The notes under the pieces: model-generated | What the model was told of the DNA's origin: nothing | Seen by the model: the letters and a program-made list of their open reading frames with translations, nothing else | The model's database searches: none | In this document: piece by piece, positions 35,751-43,852 of the stretch | Layout of the letters: each line of letters opens with the position of its first letter | Position numbering within the stretch: the first letter of the stretch is position 1 | Position numbers and translations under genes: made by a program | From: JAEUNJ01 sp052035955 | GTDB taxonomy: Bacteria > Pseudomonadota > Gammaproteobacteria > Burkholderiales > Rhodocyclaceae | DNA: 64,000 bases | Reading direction: 5' to 3' | Assembly: GCA_052035955.1 (NCBI GenBank) | Contig: JBPOHD010000003.1 | Location: forward strand, 62,001 to 126,000

Positions 35751-36587
35751 TCAGGGTTGCAGGTAGCGCTCGAGCGCCAGGGCCTGCAGCGGGCGGTAGT
35801 CCTCCACCGTGGCCGGCACCGGTTTTTGCATGGGGATTTCGGCCAGGAGCCGCCGTCCCTCCTCGCTCGATGCCATGTCGATGAAGGCCTGGCGGATCTT
35901 GTCGCGCACGAGGGGCGGCACCCTCCCATGGGCGGCCAGGGGATGGGAGGGCACCTCCTGGGTGGAGTGGAGTACGCGCAAGGCACCCTGGACCGCGGGT
36001 TCCTGCTCTGCCAGGGTTTTCTGTACGGCACCCCCCGCGTCGGCCAGGTCGTTCAGCACGTGGAGGAAGACCGAACTGTGGGTCTTGGCGTCTATGGCGC
36101 GCATCTTGACGCGAAAGGTCCGATCCAGTTCCGCCCGCAGCAGCAGGCTTGCCCCGAGCGCCGTCCAGGAAGGAACGGCGATGGTCTTGCCCTGGAGGTC
36201 CTCGACCTTCTGGTAGGGACTGTCCTTGCGCACGACGAGGATGCCGCGCAATGGACGCTGGTCGCGGATCAGGGGCACGTAGCCGGGCGTCGCGGCCACC
36301 TGCAGCACCAGGTAGGGGTTCATGTAGACGAAGTCGAAATTGCCCTGGCGGACATCCCGCTCGTACTCTCCCACCGAAAGCGATGTCACGAGGTTCAACC
36401 TCAGGCCCGTGCGCCGCTGCAGGTCCTCCACGATCGGTTGCCAGATTCCGAACAGCTTGCGCCGCTCGAACTGGGGGGTGATGGAGAAGCTGAAGGACTC
36501 CTGGGCGATGGCCGGGACGCATGCCATGAGCGCGAGCGCAAACGCCAGCAGGCCGCGGTGCGCGATCCCGGAGAGTGAGATTCCCAT
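35751..36587 (-). CDS. PhnD-like phosphonate/phosphite-type substrate-binding protein
   Basis: A 278-residue periplasmic binding protein with a signal peptide (1-29, ACVPAIAQE). The family pattern is present: SITPQFERRKLFGIWQPIVEDLQRRTGLRL, YMNPYLVLQVA, ILVVRKDSPYQKVEDLQGKTIAVPSW. There are no transporter genes; instead the next gene is a hybrid histidine kinase, and their genes nearly overlap. Proteins of this family next to kinases act as periplasmic sensors. Ribosome site GAGG six bases before the ATG. Confidence 0.87.
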   Translation of the reverse strand: MGISLSGIAHRGLLAFALALMACVPAIAQESFSFSITPQFERRKLFGIWQPIVEDLQRRTGLRLNLVTSLSVGEYERDVRQGNFDFVYMNPYLVLQVAATPGYVPLIRDQRPLRGILVVRKDSPYQKVEDLQGKTIAVPSWTALGASLLLRAELDRTFRVKMRAIDAKTHSSVFLHVLNDLADAGGAVQKTLAEQEPAVQGALRVLHSTQEVPSHPLAAHGRVPPLVRDKIRQAFIDMASSEEGRRLLAEIPMQKPVPATVEDYRPLQALALERYLQP

Positions 36588-37054
36588 GGTTTGCCTCGCT
36601 GATCGATTCCGACCGAGGATGGGGAGGGTCCATGCCGTGCGAACCCTTCGGATATGGCTCAATATTACTATGGATATAGAAGGCGGAAGGCCGGCGAGAA
36701 GGCCGGCGGCGGATGGCGGGCGCCGAGCCCCTGCCGGCAGGCAGTTCGCCGGGATCCGCGGCGGTCGGAGTCCCGGTCGGGGGGTGGATTCCGCCGTTCC
36801 CGGCGATCGTTCGCCGGCGGACGGGAGCAGACCGCGTTCTGCGCGTTCCCCGCATGACCAGTGGCGGCCCCCGTCGTTCCGGGGTGCGCGGAACGGGTTC
36901 CCTTCCGCTCCTGTCGAACTGCCGGACACTGGCATGCTGCGGATCCCGGCCTTCCGGACAATGAACCGCCCGCCAGCATGGCGAACCCGGAGTTCCCGGC
37001 CGGTCCCGGCGAGCCCTGGCGCCATCCGGACGGCGTCGGGTCACCGCTACGCCG
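36588..37054. other. Intergenic region upstream of the PhnD-like gene
   Basis: A 467-bp gap. An AT-rich island (36655-36680) contains TAATAT on the minus strand that could be a -10, with a poor -35. A tandem AAGGCCGGCG repeat (36687-36710) lies next to it. The remainder to hpaE is GC-rich without a convincing gene. Confidence 0.5.
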
Positions 37055-38509
37055 TCACGTTCCCCAGCGGGGAATGGGATGGCTGCCGTAGGAGATGCAC
37101 ACGTTCTTGGCCTCGCAGAACACCTCGTAGCTGTAGTGGCCGCCCTCGCGGCCGGTGCCCGAGGCCTTGACGCCGCCGAAGGGCTGGCGCAGGTCGCGCA
37201 CGTTCTGGCTGTTCACGAAGACCATGCCGGCCTCGATGCCGCGGGCCAGGCGCAGGGCGCGGCCGGTGCTCTCGGTCCACACGTAGGAGGAGAGGCCGTA
37301 GACGGTGTCGTTGGCGATGCGCAGGGCCTCCTCCTCGGTCTCGAAGCGGATCAGGCAGGGCACGGGGCCGAAGATCTCGTCCTGGGCGATCTTCATGCGG
37401 TTGTTCACGTCGGCGAAGACGGTGGGCTGCACCCAGTTGCCGTTGCGCAGGTGGGCGGGGATGTCGGGCGCGCCGCCGCCGAAGACCACGCGGGCCCCTT
37501 CCTGCTTGCCGATCTCGATGTAGCGCTCGACCTTCTCCCGGTGGCCGCGGCTGATCATGGGCCCGATGATGGTCTCCGGGTCCAGGGGGTCGCCGACCTG
37601 GAGCCGGGCGGCGCGGGCGGCATAGTCGGCCACGAAGCGGTCGTAGATGCCGGCCTGGACCAGGATGCGGGAGCCGGCGGTGCAGCGCTCGCCGTTGTTG
37701 GAGAAGATCATGAACAGGGCGGCGTCGAGGGCCCGCTCGTAGTCGGCGTCGGCGAAGACGATGAAGGGGGACTTGCCGCCCAGTTCCATGGAGAACTTCT
37801 TCAGTCCCGCCTGCTGGACGATGCGGTTGCCGGTCGCCGTGCTGCCGGTGAAGGAGATGGCGCGCACGTCCGGGTGCCGGATCAGGGCCTCGCCGGCGGT
37901 CCGCCCGTAGCCGTGCACCACGTTGAAGACGCCCGGCGGGATGCCCGCCTCCAGCACCAGTTGCCCGAGCCGGTCGGCGGTCATCGGCGACAGCTCGGAC
38001 ATCTTCATGACGGCGGTATTGCCCAGGGCGAGGCAGGGCGCCGTCTTCCAGGTGGCCGTCATGAACGGCACGTTCCACGGCGAGATCAGGGCGCAGACGC
38101 CCACCGGCTGCCACAGGGTGTAGTTCAGGTGGCCGGTATCGGAGGGGTAGCAGTCGCCGTCCATGCGCGTCGCCACCTCGGCGAAGAAATGGAAGTTGTC
38201 GGCGGCGCGGGGGATCAGGGCCTTCTTGGTCTGGCCGATCACCTGGCCGGTGTCCCGGGTCTCCAGCTCGGCGAGTTCCGGCACGTGGGCGGCGATCAGG
38301 TCGCCGAGCCGGCGCATCAGGCGGGCCCGCTCGGTGGCCGGCCTGCCGGCCCAGCCGGGGAAGGCGTCCTTCGCCGCCCGGACGGCGTCGGCCACCTCGG
38401 CCTCGCTGCCGCTCGCCACTTCCGCCAGGGTTTCGCCGGTGGCGGGATTCAGGGTCTCGAAGGTCTCGCGGCTCTCGACCTGGCGGCCGCCGATCAGGTG
38501 CTTGATCAT
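37055..38509 (-). CDS. hpaE: 5-carboxymethyl-2-hydroxymuconate semialdehyde dehydrogenase
   Basis: A 484-residue aldehyde dehydrogenase. Catalytic features: SPWNVPFM for NAD binding, MELGGKSP (general-base Glu) and NNGERCTAGSR (nucleophile Cys). Close pattern match to HpaE/HpcC dehydrogenases, including DFLR-free N-terminus and VFVNSQNVRDLRQPFGG at the C-terminus. It oxidises the ring-cleavage product to 5-carboxymethyl-2-hydroxymuconate. It begins 7 bp after the hpaG C-subunit stop, third in the operon. Confidence 0.95.
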   Translation of the reverse strand: MIKHLIGGRQVESRETFETLNPATGETLAEVASGSEAEVADAVRAAKDAFPGWAGRPATERARLMRRLGDLIAAHVPELAELETRDTGQVIGQTKKALIPRAADNFHFFAEVATRMDGDCYPSDTGHLNYTLWQPVGVCALISPWNVPFMTATWKTAPCLALGNTAVMKMSELSPMTADRLGQLVLEAGIPPGVFNVVHGYGRTAGEALIRHPDVRAISFTGSTATGNRIVQQAGLKKFSMELGGKSPFIVFADADYERALDAALFMIFSNNGERCTAGSRILVQAGIYDRFVADYAARAARLQVGDPLDPETIIGPMISRGHREKVERYIEIGKQEGARVVFGGGAPDIPAHLRNGNWVQPTVFADVNNRMKIAQDEIFGPVPCLIRFETEEEALRIANDTVYGLSSYVWTESTGRALRLARGIEAGMVFVNSQNVRDLRQPFGGVKASGTGREGGHYSYEVFCEAKNVCISYGSHPIPRWGT

Positions 38510-38516
38510 GTTTCGC

Positions 38517-39272
38517 TCATTTCGGATAGGCGTCGTCGCCGACGATGTGGTTGACCAGCCGGCCGATGCCCTCGACCTCGGTGACCACCTCGTCGCCGGG
38601 GCGCACGTCCACGAGGCCTTCCGGCGTGCCGGTGAGGATCACGTCGCCGGGGGACAGAGTCATGAAGGCGGACAGGTATTCGATCAGGAAGGGGATGTCG
38701 AAGATCATGTCCCGGGTGTTGCCCTGCTGGACGAGGCGGCCGTTCACGAAGGAGCCCAGGCGCAGGTCCATCGGGTCCGGCACGTCGGCCGCGTCCACCA
38801 GCCAGGGGCCCAGGGGCGTGCAGCCGTCCCGGTTCTTCACCCGCAGGTTGGGGCGGTAGTAGTTCTCCAGGTAGTCGCGGACCGCATAGTCGTTGGCCAC
38901 CGTGTAGCCGGCGACGACGCCGTAGGCATCGGCGCGTTTCACGTTGCGCGCATGGCGGCCGATCACCACCGCCAGCTCGCATTCGTAATGCATGAATGCG
39001 GCGTCGGCCGGCCGGCGGGTCGCCGCCCGGTGGCCGGTGAAGGTGTTGCGCCCCTTGAGGAAGACCAGGGGCTTGTCCGGGGCCTTGAAGGAGAGTTCCC
39101 TGGCGTGGTCGGCGTAGTTGAGGCCGAGGGCGAAGGCGGTGCCGGGTTCGACCGGCGGCAGCCAGACCGCCTCGTGCTCTTCCACCCGCCGGCCGTCGGG
39201 CAGGCGCAGCCGGCCCCCGTCCTCCACGGCCTCGCGGATGGCCCCGTCGAAGGCGATGCGGGCCCGCTTCAC
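38517..39272 (-). CDS. hpaG: HpaG C-terminal-type subunit (decarboxylase/isomerase)
   Basis: A 251-residue FAH-fold protein equal to the C-terminal half of the E. coli HpaG fusion. The metal-ligand pattern HYECELAVVIGR and the Asp in VANDYAVRDY are intact, as are FDIPFLIEYLS and LTGTPEGL. It should carry the metal-dependent decarboxylation of the pathway. It starts with GTG 39272 (ribosome site GGGAGAAG), overlapping the N-subunit stop by GTGA. Confidence 0.92.
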   Translation of the reverse strand: MKRARIAFDGAIREAVEDGGRLRLPDGRRVEEHEAVWLPPVEPGTAFALGLNYADHARELSFKAPDKPLVFLKGRNTFTGHRAATRRPADAAFMHYECELAVVIGRHARNVKRADAYGVVAGYTVANDYAVRDYLENYYRPNLRVKNRDGCTPLGPWLVDAADVPDPMDLRLGSFVNGRLVQQGNTRDMIFDIPFLIEYLSAFMTLSPGDVILTGTPEGLVDVRPGDEVVTEVEGIGRLVNHIVGDDAYPK

Positions 39273-40045
39273 GGTGCTTCTCCCGCCAGCAGGCACTCGA
39301 CACCGGCGAGGACCGCCGCGCCGGCGGCCAGTTCCACCGCCACGCGGGCGCCGGCGCCGGCCTGCGGCAGGGCCAGGGGCGCCCCGGCGAGGAGCAGGTC
39401 GCCCGGCAGCAGGCTCATGAATTCGCTGACCTCGGCGACCAGCCGGGCCACCGGCCGCAGCAGGTCGTCCAGCCGCCGCTCGGCGACCAGGGTGCCGTCC
39501 ACGCGGGTGCGCAGCAGCAGGGCGGCCGGATCGCCGGCCCGTGCCCGCGGCACGACGCCGGGGCCGATGGGGCAGGCGCCGTCGAAGCACTTCTCGCGGA
39601 TGGCCGGGCGGTGGATCGCGGCATGCGGTATGGAGAGGTCGATGACCGGGACATAGCCGGCGATGGCCTCCAGGGCCCCGGCCTCGTCGACCCGGGTGGC
39701 GGTGCGGGCGAACACGATGCCCAGTTGCGCGCCGATGTCGAGCACCGCGGCGCCGGCCGGCATGGCCACCCGGGCGCCGCTGGCGGCATGGGTGTTGCGC
39801 GGCTTGATGAAGAGGACGGGGGCCCGCGGCGGCGCCTGGTAGGGCGCCCGGGCCATGGCCGGGCCCCAGGCCTCCCAGCTCGGGCGGTCGTTGAGGATGA
39901 CCCCGTAGACGGTGCCGCCCACCGGCACCCGCCATTCGAATTCCCCGGCCCGCAGGAGGCGCCCGCCGGCGACGACGCAACCGTCCCCGCGGGGGGTGCC
40001 GGCCACCGCCATGACGCTGCCGGGCAGCGCGATGCTTGCTTCCAT
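39269..40045 (-). CDS. hpaG: HpaG N-terminal-type subunit (FAH fold, metal site altered)
   Basis: A 258-residue FAH-fold protein matching the N-terminal half of E. coli HpaG (VYGVILNDR, FIKPRNTHAASG, RPAIREKCFDGACPIGP). Where active FAH members have ExE, this subunit reads GAQL, so the Glu ligands are lost, as in the N-half of the fused enzyme as far as I recall. It is the first gene after the HpaR-type promoter. In this organism the two halves are separate, overlapping genes. Confidence 0.88.
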   Translation of the reverse strand: MEASIALPGSVMAVAGTPRGDGCVVAGGRLLRAGEFEWRVPVGGTVYGVILNDRPSWEAWGPAMARAPYQAPPRAPVLFIKPRNTHAASGARVAMPAGAAVLDIGAQLGIVFARTATRVDEAGALEAIAGYVPVIDLSIPHAAIHRPAIREKCFDGACPIGPGVVPRARAGDPAALLLRTRVDGTLVAERRLDDLLRPVARLVAEVSEFMSLLPGDLLLAGAPLALPQAGAGARVAVELAAGAAVLAGVECLLAGEAP

Positions 40046-40092
40046 GTTCGCTTCCTGTGAAGTTCCGGCGTCCCGGCCGGGACGCGCCGGCG

Positions 40093-40121
40093 AGTTAATC
40101 ACTAACATGTTAGCGTGTCAA
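40093..40121 (-). promoter_or_regulatory. hpaG operon promoter with operator in the spacer
   Basis: Minus strand TTGACA (40116-40121) and TTAACT (40093-40098) are 17 bp apart. The spacer carries CTAACATGTTAG (40102-40113), a perfect palindrome extended by one further pair. The flank TTAGCGTGTCAAGGG matches TTAGTGTGTCAATGGG at the hpaD promoter. The hpaR gene lies 63 bp away on the other strand and may be autoregulated from here. Confidence 0.7.
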
Positions 40122-40183
40122 GGGAGGCGAGGGGCGGGGCGGCCCGCGTAGAATCGCGCCGACGACGACCCGGCCATCGAACC

Positions 40184-40681
40184 ATGAGCGAACCCCGCCT
40201 GCCCCGCAACCTTCCGCTGCTGCTGCTGCAGGCGCGGGAGGTGGTCATCTCGCATTTCCGGCCGCTGCTCAAGCACGCCGGGGTGACGGAGCAGCAGTGG
40301 CGCATCCTGCGCGCCCTGTGCGAGATGGGCGACCTGGAACCGCGGCAGCTCTGCGAGGCCTGCCAGATCCTCAGCCCGAGCCTGACCGGCGTGCTGGCGC
40401 GGATGGAGGAGACGGGGCTGGTGGCGCGGCGCAAGGTCGAGGGGGACCAGCGCCGCCTGCTGGTCTCGCCGACCGCGAAGGGCAAGGCCCTGGTCAAGCG
40501 CATGGCGCCCCTGGTGCAGGCGCAATACCGCCTGCTCGAGGCGGCCATGGGGCCGGACCTGGTGCGCGACCTCTACCCGGTGCTCGATCGCCTGGTGTCC
40601 CTGAAGGACGTGCCGGTGCCGCGGGTCGCCCTGTCCGCGGCCCGGGCCGCCGGGCGCCGGCGCGAAGGCGGCGAGGACTGA
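40184..40681 (+). CDS. hpaR: Homoprotocatechuate operon repressor, MarR family
   Basis: A 165-residue MarR protein. The winged helix spans about 30-100: TEQQWRILRALCEMGDLEPRQL, ILSPSLTGVLARMEETGLVARRK, GDQRRLLVSPTAKG. HpaR represses hpa genes and is released by pathway aromatics. It is divergent from hpaG with the palindromic operator between them. ATG 40184 was chosen; the frame is open upstream into the operator. Confidence 0.92.
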   Translation: MSEPRLPRNLPLLLLQAREVVISHFRPLLKHAGVTEQQWRILRALCEMGDLEPRQLCEACQILSPSLTGVLARMEETGLVARRKVEGDQRRLLVSPTAKGKALVKRMAPLVQAQYRLLEAAMGPDLVRDLYPVLDRLVSLKDVPVPRVALSAARAAGRRREGGED

Positions 40682-40799
40682 GGGCGGCGCGCGGCCGGCC
40701 GGAAACCCTGACGGGATCAGGGAGTCGGCGAGCCGCGGCGGCGCTTGCCGCGCGGCCGGCGCGGCACCATAATTCGGTTCCCGCCCCGATCTTCCTGCC

Positions 40800-41897
40800 A
40801 TGAGCGAGCGCTTCATCCCCATCGTCGACGGCCGCGCCAATCCCGTGCCGGCGATCCCGGCCGACGCGGCGCCGCCCGACGGGCGCCTGGCCGATGCGCG
40901 CGGCCGCCGCGTCCGCGACCTGCGCATCTCGATCACCGACCGCTGCAATTTCCGCTGCACCTACTGCATGCCGAAGACGGTCTTCGGGCGCGACTATCCC
41001 TTCCTGGAGCGCAAGGAACTGCTGAGCTTCGAGGAGATCGTGCGCATCGCCCGGGTCTTCGTTGCCCACGGGGTGGAGAAGATCCGCCTCACCGGCGGCG
41101 AACCGCTGCTGCGCCGCTACGTGGAGAACCTGATCGAGCAGCTGGCCGCCATCCCCGGCCTCGAGCTGACCCTGACCACCAACGGCTCGCTGCTGGCGAG
41201 GAAGGCCCGCGACCTGAAGGCGGCCGGGCTGCGCCGGGTGACGGTGAGCCTGGACGCCCTCGACGACCCGACCTTCCAGCGCATGAACGACGTCGGCTTC
41301 CCGGTCGGCGAGGTGCTGGCCGGCATCGACGCCGCCGCCGCCGCCGGGCTGGCGCCGGTGAAGATCAACATGGTCGTCAAGCGCGGCACCAACGAGTCCT
41401 CCATCCTGCCCATGGTCCGCCGCTTCAAGGGCAGCGGGCACATCCTGCGCTTCATCGAGTACATGGACGTGGGCAGTTCCAACGGCTGGCGCATGGACGA
41501 GGTGCTGCCCTCGGCCGATGTCGTGCGCATGATCGACGCCGAGTTTCCGCTCGAACCCGTCGACCCCAACTACACCGGGGAGGTGGCGGAGCGCTGGCGC
41601 TTCCGCGACGGCGCCGGCGAGATCGGCGTCATCTCCTCCGTCACCCAGGCCTTCTGCGCCGACTGCACCCGCATCCGCCTGTCCACCGAAGGCAAACTCT
41701 ACACCTGCCTGTTCGCCGAGTCGGGCCACGACCTGCGCGCCCTGCTGCGGGCCGGCGCCGGCGATGCCGAGCTGAGCGCCGCCGTGGCCGGCATCTGGCG
41801 GGTGCGCGCCGACCGCTACTCGGAGATCCGCGCCGCCGCCATGGCCGAGGCCGGGCGCCCGGCGCGGCGCATCGAGATGTCCTACATCGGGGGCTGA
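40800..41897 (+). CDS. moaA: GTP 3',8-cyclase, molybdenum cofactor synthesis
   Basis: A 365-residue radical-SAM enzyme. The N-terminal 4Fe-4S cluster is at C49-x3-C53-x2-C56 (CNFRCTYC); the C-terminal cluster lies in FCADCTRIRLSTEGKLYTC. LTGGEPLLR and the C-terminal GG are as in MoaA. It converts GTP to the cyclic precursor with MoaC. First gene of the moaA-mobA-moeA run; MoaC and MPT synthase genes are not here. Confidence 0.96.
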   Translation: MSERFIPIVDGRANPVPAIPADAAPPDGRLADARGRRVRDLRISITDRCNFRCTYCMPKTVFGRDYPFLERKELLSFEEIVRIARVFVAHGVEKIRLTGGEPLLRRYVENLIEQLAAIPGLELTLTTNGSLLARKARDLKAAGLRRVTVSLDALDDPTFQRMNDVGFPVGEVLAGIDAAAAAGLAPVKINMVVKRGTNESSILPMVRRFKGSGHILRFIEYMDVGSSNGWRMDEVLPSADVVRMIDAEFPLEPVDPNYTGEVAERWRFRDGAGEIGVISSVTQAFCADCTRIRLSTEGKLYTCLFAESGHDLRALLRAGAGDAELSAAVAGIWRVRADRYSEIRAAAMAEAGRPARRIEMSYIGG

Positions 41898-41960
41898 ACG
41901 GCCCGCCGTTCCGCCACTCCCAGCGTTGCGCGATGTCCCCGAAGCCTGCCGGAACCCATC

Positions 41961-42578
41961 GTGCATGAGGCATTCCCCGCGAACGGGACCGCCGGCTTCG
42001 GCGTCACCGGGCTCGTCCTCGCCGGCGGCCTGGGGCGGCGCATGGGCGGCGTCGACAAGGGCCTGGTGGAATACGCCGGCCGGCCCCTGGTGGCCGCCGC
42101 CATCGCCCGCCTGCGCCCCCAGGTGGAGGCCCTGCTGGTCAATGCCAACCGCAATCCGGAAGCCTACGCCGCCTGGGGCCACCGCGTGGTGGCCGATGCG
42201 GTGGGCGGCTTCGCCGGTCCCCTGGCCGGCCTGCAGGCCGGGCTGGCGGCCTGCGCGACGCCGCTGCTGGCGACCGTTCCCTGCGATTCGCCGCACCTGC
42301 CGGATGACCTGGTGGCGCGCCTGCGGGCGGCGCTGGAGGGGAGGGCCGACGGCGAACTCGCCCTGGCCGCCGCCGCCGGCCGCTGGCAGCCGGTCTTCCT
42401 GCTCTGCCGCCGCTCGGTCCTGCCCGGCCTGGAGGAATACCTGGCCGCCGGCGGCCGCCGCATCGAGGACTGGGTGCGCGCCCGACGCCACGCCGTGGTC
42501 GAATTCGCCGACGCCGCCGCCTTCGCCAACATCAACACGCCGGAGGAGCTGCTCCGGCCACCGGAGTCCGCATCATGA
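41961..42578 (+). CDS. mobA: Molybdenum cofactor guanylyltransferase
   Basis: A 205-residue nucleotidyltransferase with the LAGGLGRRMGGVDKGL GTP-binding motif near residue 19 and PCDSPHLP near residue 107. It attaches GMP to molybdopterin for DMSO-reductase-family enzymes such as nitrate reductase. Its end overlaps the moeA start by 4 bp. Confidence 0.95.
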   Translation: MHEAFPANGTAGFGVTGLVLAGGLGRRMGGVDKGLVEYAGRPLVAAAIARLRPQVEALLVNANRNPEAYAAWGHRVVADAVGGFAGPLAGLQAGLAACATPLLATVPCDSPHLPDDLVARLRAALEGRADGELALAAAAGRWQPVFLLCRRSVLPGLEEYLAAGGRRIEDWVRARRHAVVEFADAAAFANINTPEELLRPPESAS

Positions 42579-43852
42579 CGAATCCATCCCTGTTCGCCGC
42601 CGTGTCCTGCCTCGACGGCTTCGACCCCGAATCCCTTTCCGTGGACCGGGCGCGGGAGGCGGTGCTCTCCCTGGTGGCGCCGGTCGGCGGCCGCGAGCGG
42701 GTCTTCGTCCGCCAGGCCCTCGGCCGCGTGCTGGCCGAGGACGTGGTCTCGCCGATCGACGTGCCGGCCCACGACAATTCGGCCATGGACGGCTGGGCGG
42801 TCCGCCACGCCGACCTGGCGGCGGCGGGCGAGACGCGGCTGGCCATCGCCGGCACCGCCTTCGCCGGCCGCGCCTTCGCGGCGCCGGTGCCGCCCGGCGG
42901 CGCCGTCCGCATCATGACCGGCGCCATGCTGCCGGAGGATGCCGATTGCATCGTGGTGCAGGAGGTGGCGCGGCAGGAAGGGGATTTCGTCGTCGTGCCC
43001 CCCGGCCAGCGGCCGAACCAGAACCTGCGCCGGCGCGGCGAGGACCTGGCGGCGGGCCGCCCGGCGCTGGCCGCCGGCAAGCGGCTGCGGCCGGCCGAGG
43101 TGGGCCTGGCGGCCTCCCTGGGCATCGCCGAGGTGAGCGTCCGCCGGCGCCTGCGCGTCGCCGTCTTCTCGACCGGCGACGAGCTGTGCTCCATCGGCAG
43201 CCAGGCGAGGGAGGGCGAGATATACGACAGCAACCGCTACACCCTGGGCGGCATGCTGGCCCGCCTGGGCTGCGAGGTGCTCGACATGGGGGTCGTGCGC
43301 GACGATCCGGCGCTGCTGGAGGCGGCCTTCCGGGAGGCGGCGCGGCAGGCCGACGCGGTGATCACCAGCGGCGGCGTCTCGGTGGGCGAGGCGGACTTCG
43401 TCAAGGCCATGATGGCCCGCCTGGGCGAGGTGGCCTTCTGGAAGATCGCCATGAAGCCGGGCCGGCCGATGGCCTTCGGGCGCATCGCCGACGGCGACCG
43501 GCAGGCCTGGCTGTTCGGGCTGCCGGGGAACCCGGTGGCGGTGATGGTCACTTTCTACCAGTTCGTGCGCCCGGCCCTGCTGGCCATGGCCGGCGCGCTG
43601 CCGGAGCCGCTGCCGTCCTTCCGGGTGCCCTGCACGGAGGCCTTGAAGAAGGGCCGGGGGCGGACCGAGTTCCAGCGCGGCGTGCTGTTCCAGGATGGCG
43701 GTGCGTGGAAGGTCAGACCGACCGGGGCGCAGGGCTCGGGCATCCTGCGTTCCATGTCCGATGCCAATTGCTTCATCGTCCTCGAACCGGAGCGGGCCAA
43801 CGTGCAGGCCGGCGAAGAGGTCACGGTGCAGCCGATGGAGGGGCTGGCCTAG
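42575..43852 (+). CDS. moeA: Molybdopterin molybdotransferase
   Basis: A 425-residue MoeA protein: DVVSPIDVPAHDNSAMDGWAV, TGAMLPEDADCIV, FSTGDEL, YDSNRYTLGGML, TSGGVSVGEADFVK and GLPGNPVAVMVTF are family motifs in order. It inserts molybdate into adenylylated molybdopterin. Last of the three cofactor genes; overlaps the convergent GGDEF-EAL gene by 4 bp. Confidence 0.96.
   Translation: MTNPSLFAAVSCLDGFDPESLSVDRAREAVLSLVAPVGGRERVFVRQALGRVLAEDVVSPIDVPAHDNSAMDGWAVRHADLAAAGETRLAIAGTAFAGRAFAAPVPPGGAVRIMTGAMLPEDADCIVVQEVARQEGDFVVVPPGQRPNQNLRRRGEDLAAGRPALAAGKRLRPAEVGLAASLGIAEVSVRRRLRVAVFSTGDELCSIGSQAREGEIYDSNRYTLGGMLARLGCEVLDMGVVRDDPALLEAAFREAARQADAVITSGGVSVGEADFVKAMMARLGEVAFWKIAMKPGRPMAFGRIADGDRQAWLFGLPGNPVAVMVTFYQFVRPALLAMAGALPEPLPSFRVPCTEALKKGRGRTEFQRGVLFQDGGAWKVRPTGAQGSGILRSMSDANCFIVLEPERANVQAGEEVTVQPMEGLA

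Noticed and set aside
40706..40722. Terminator after hpaR
   Set aside because: CCCTGA-CGGGA-TCAGGG is only 6 bp and has no T-tract.
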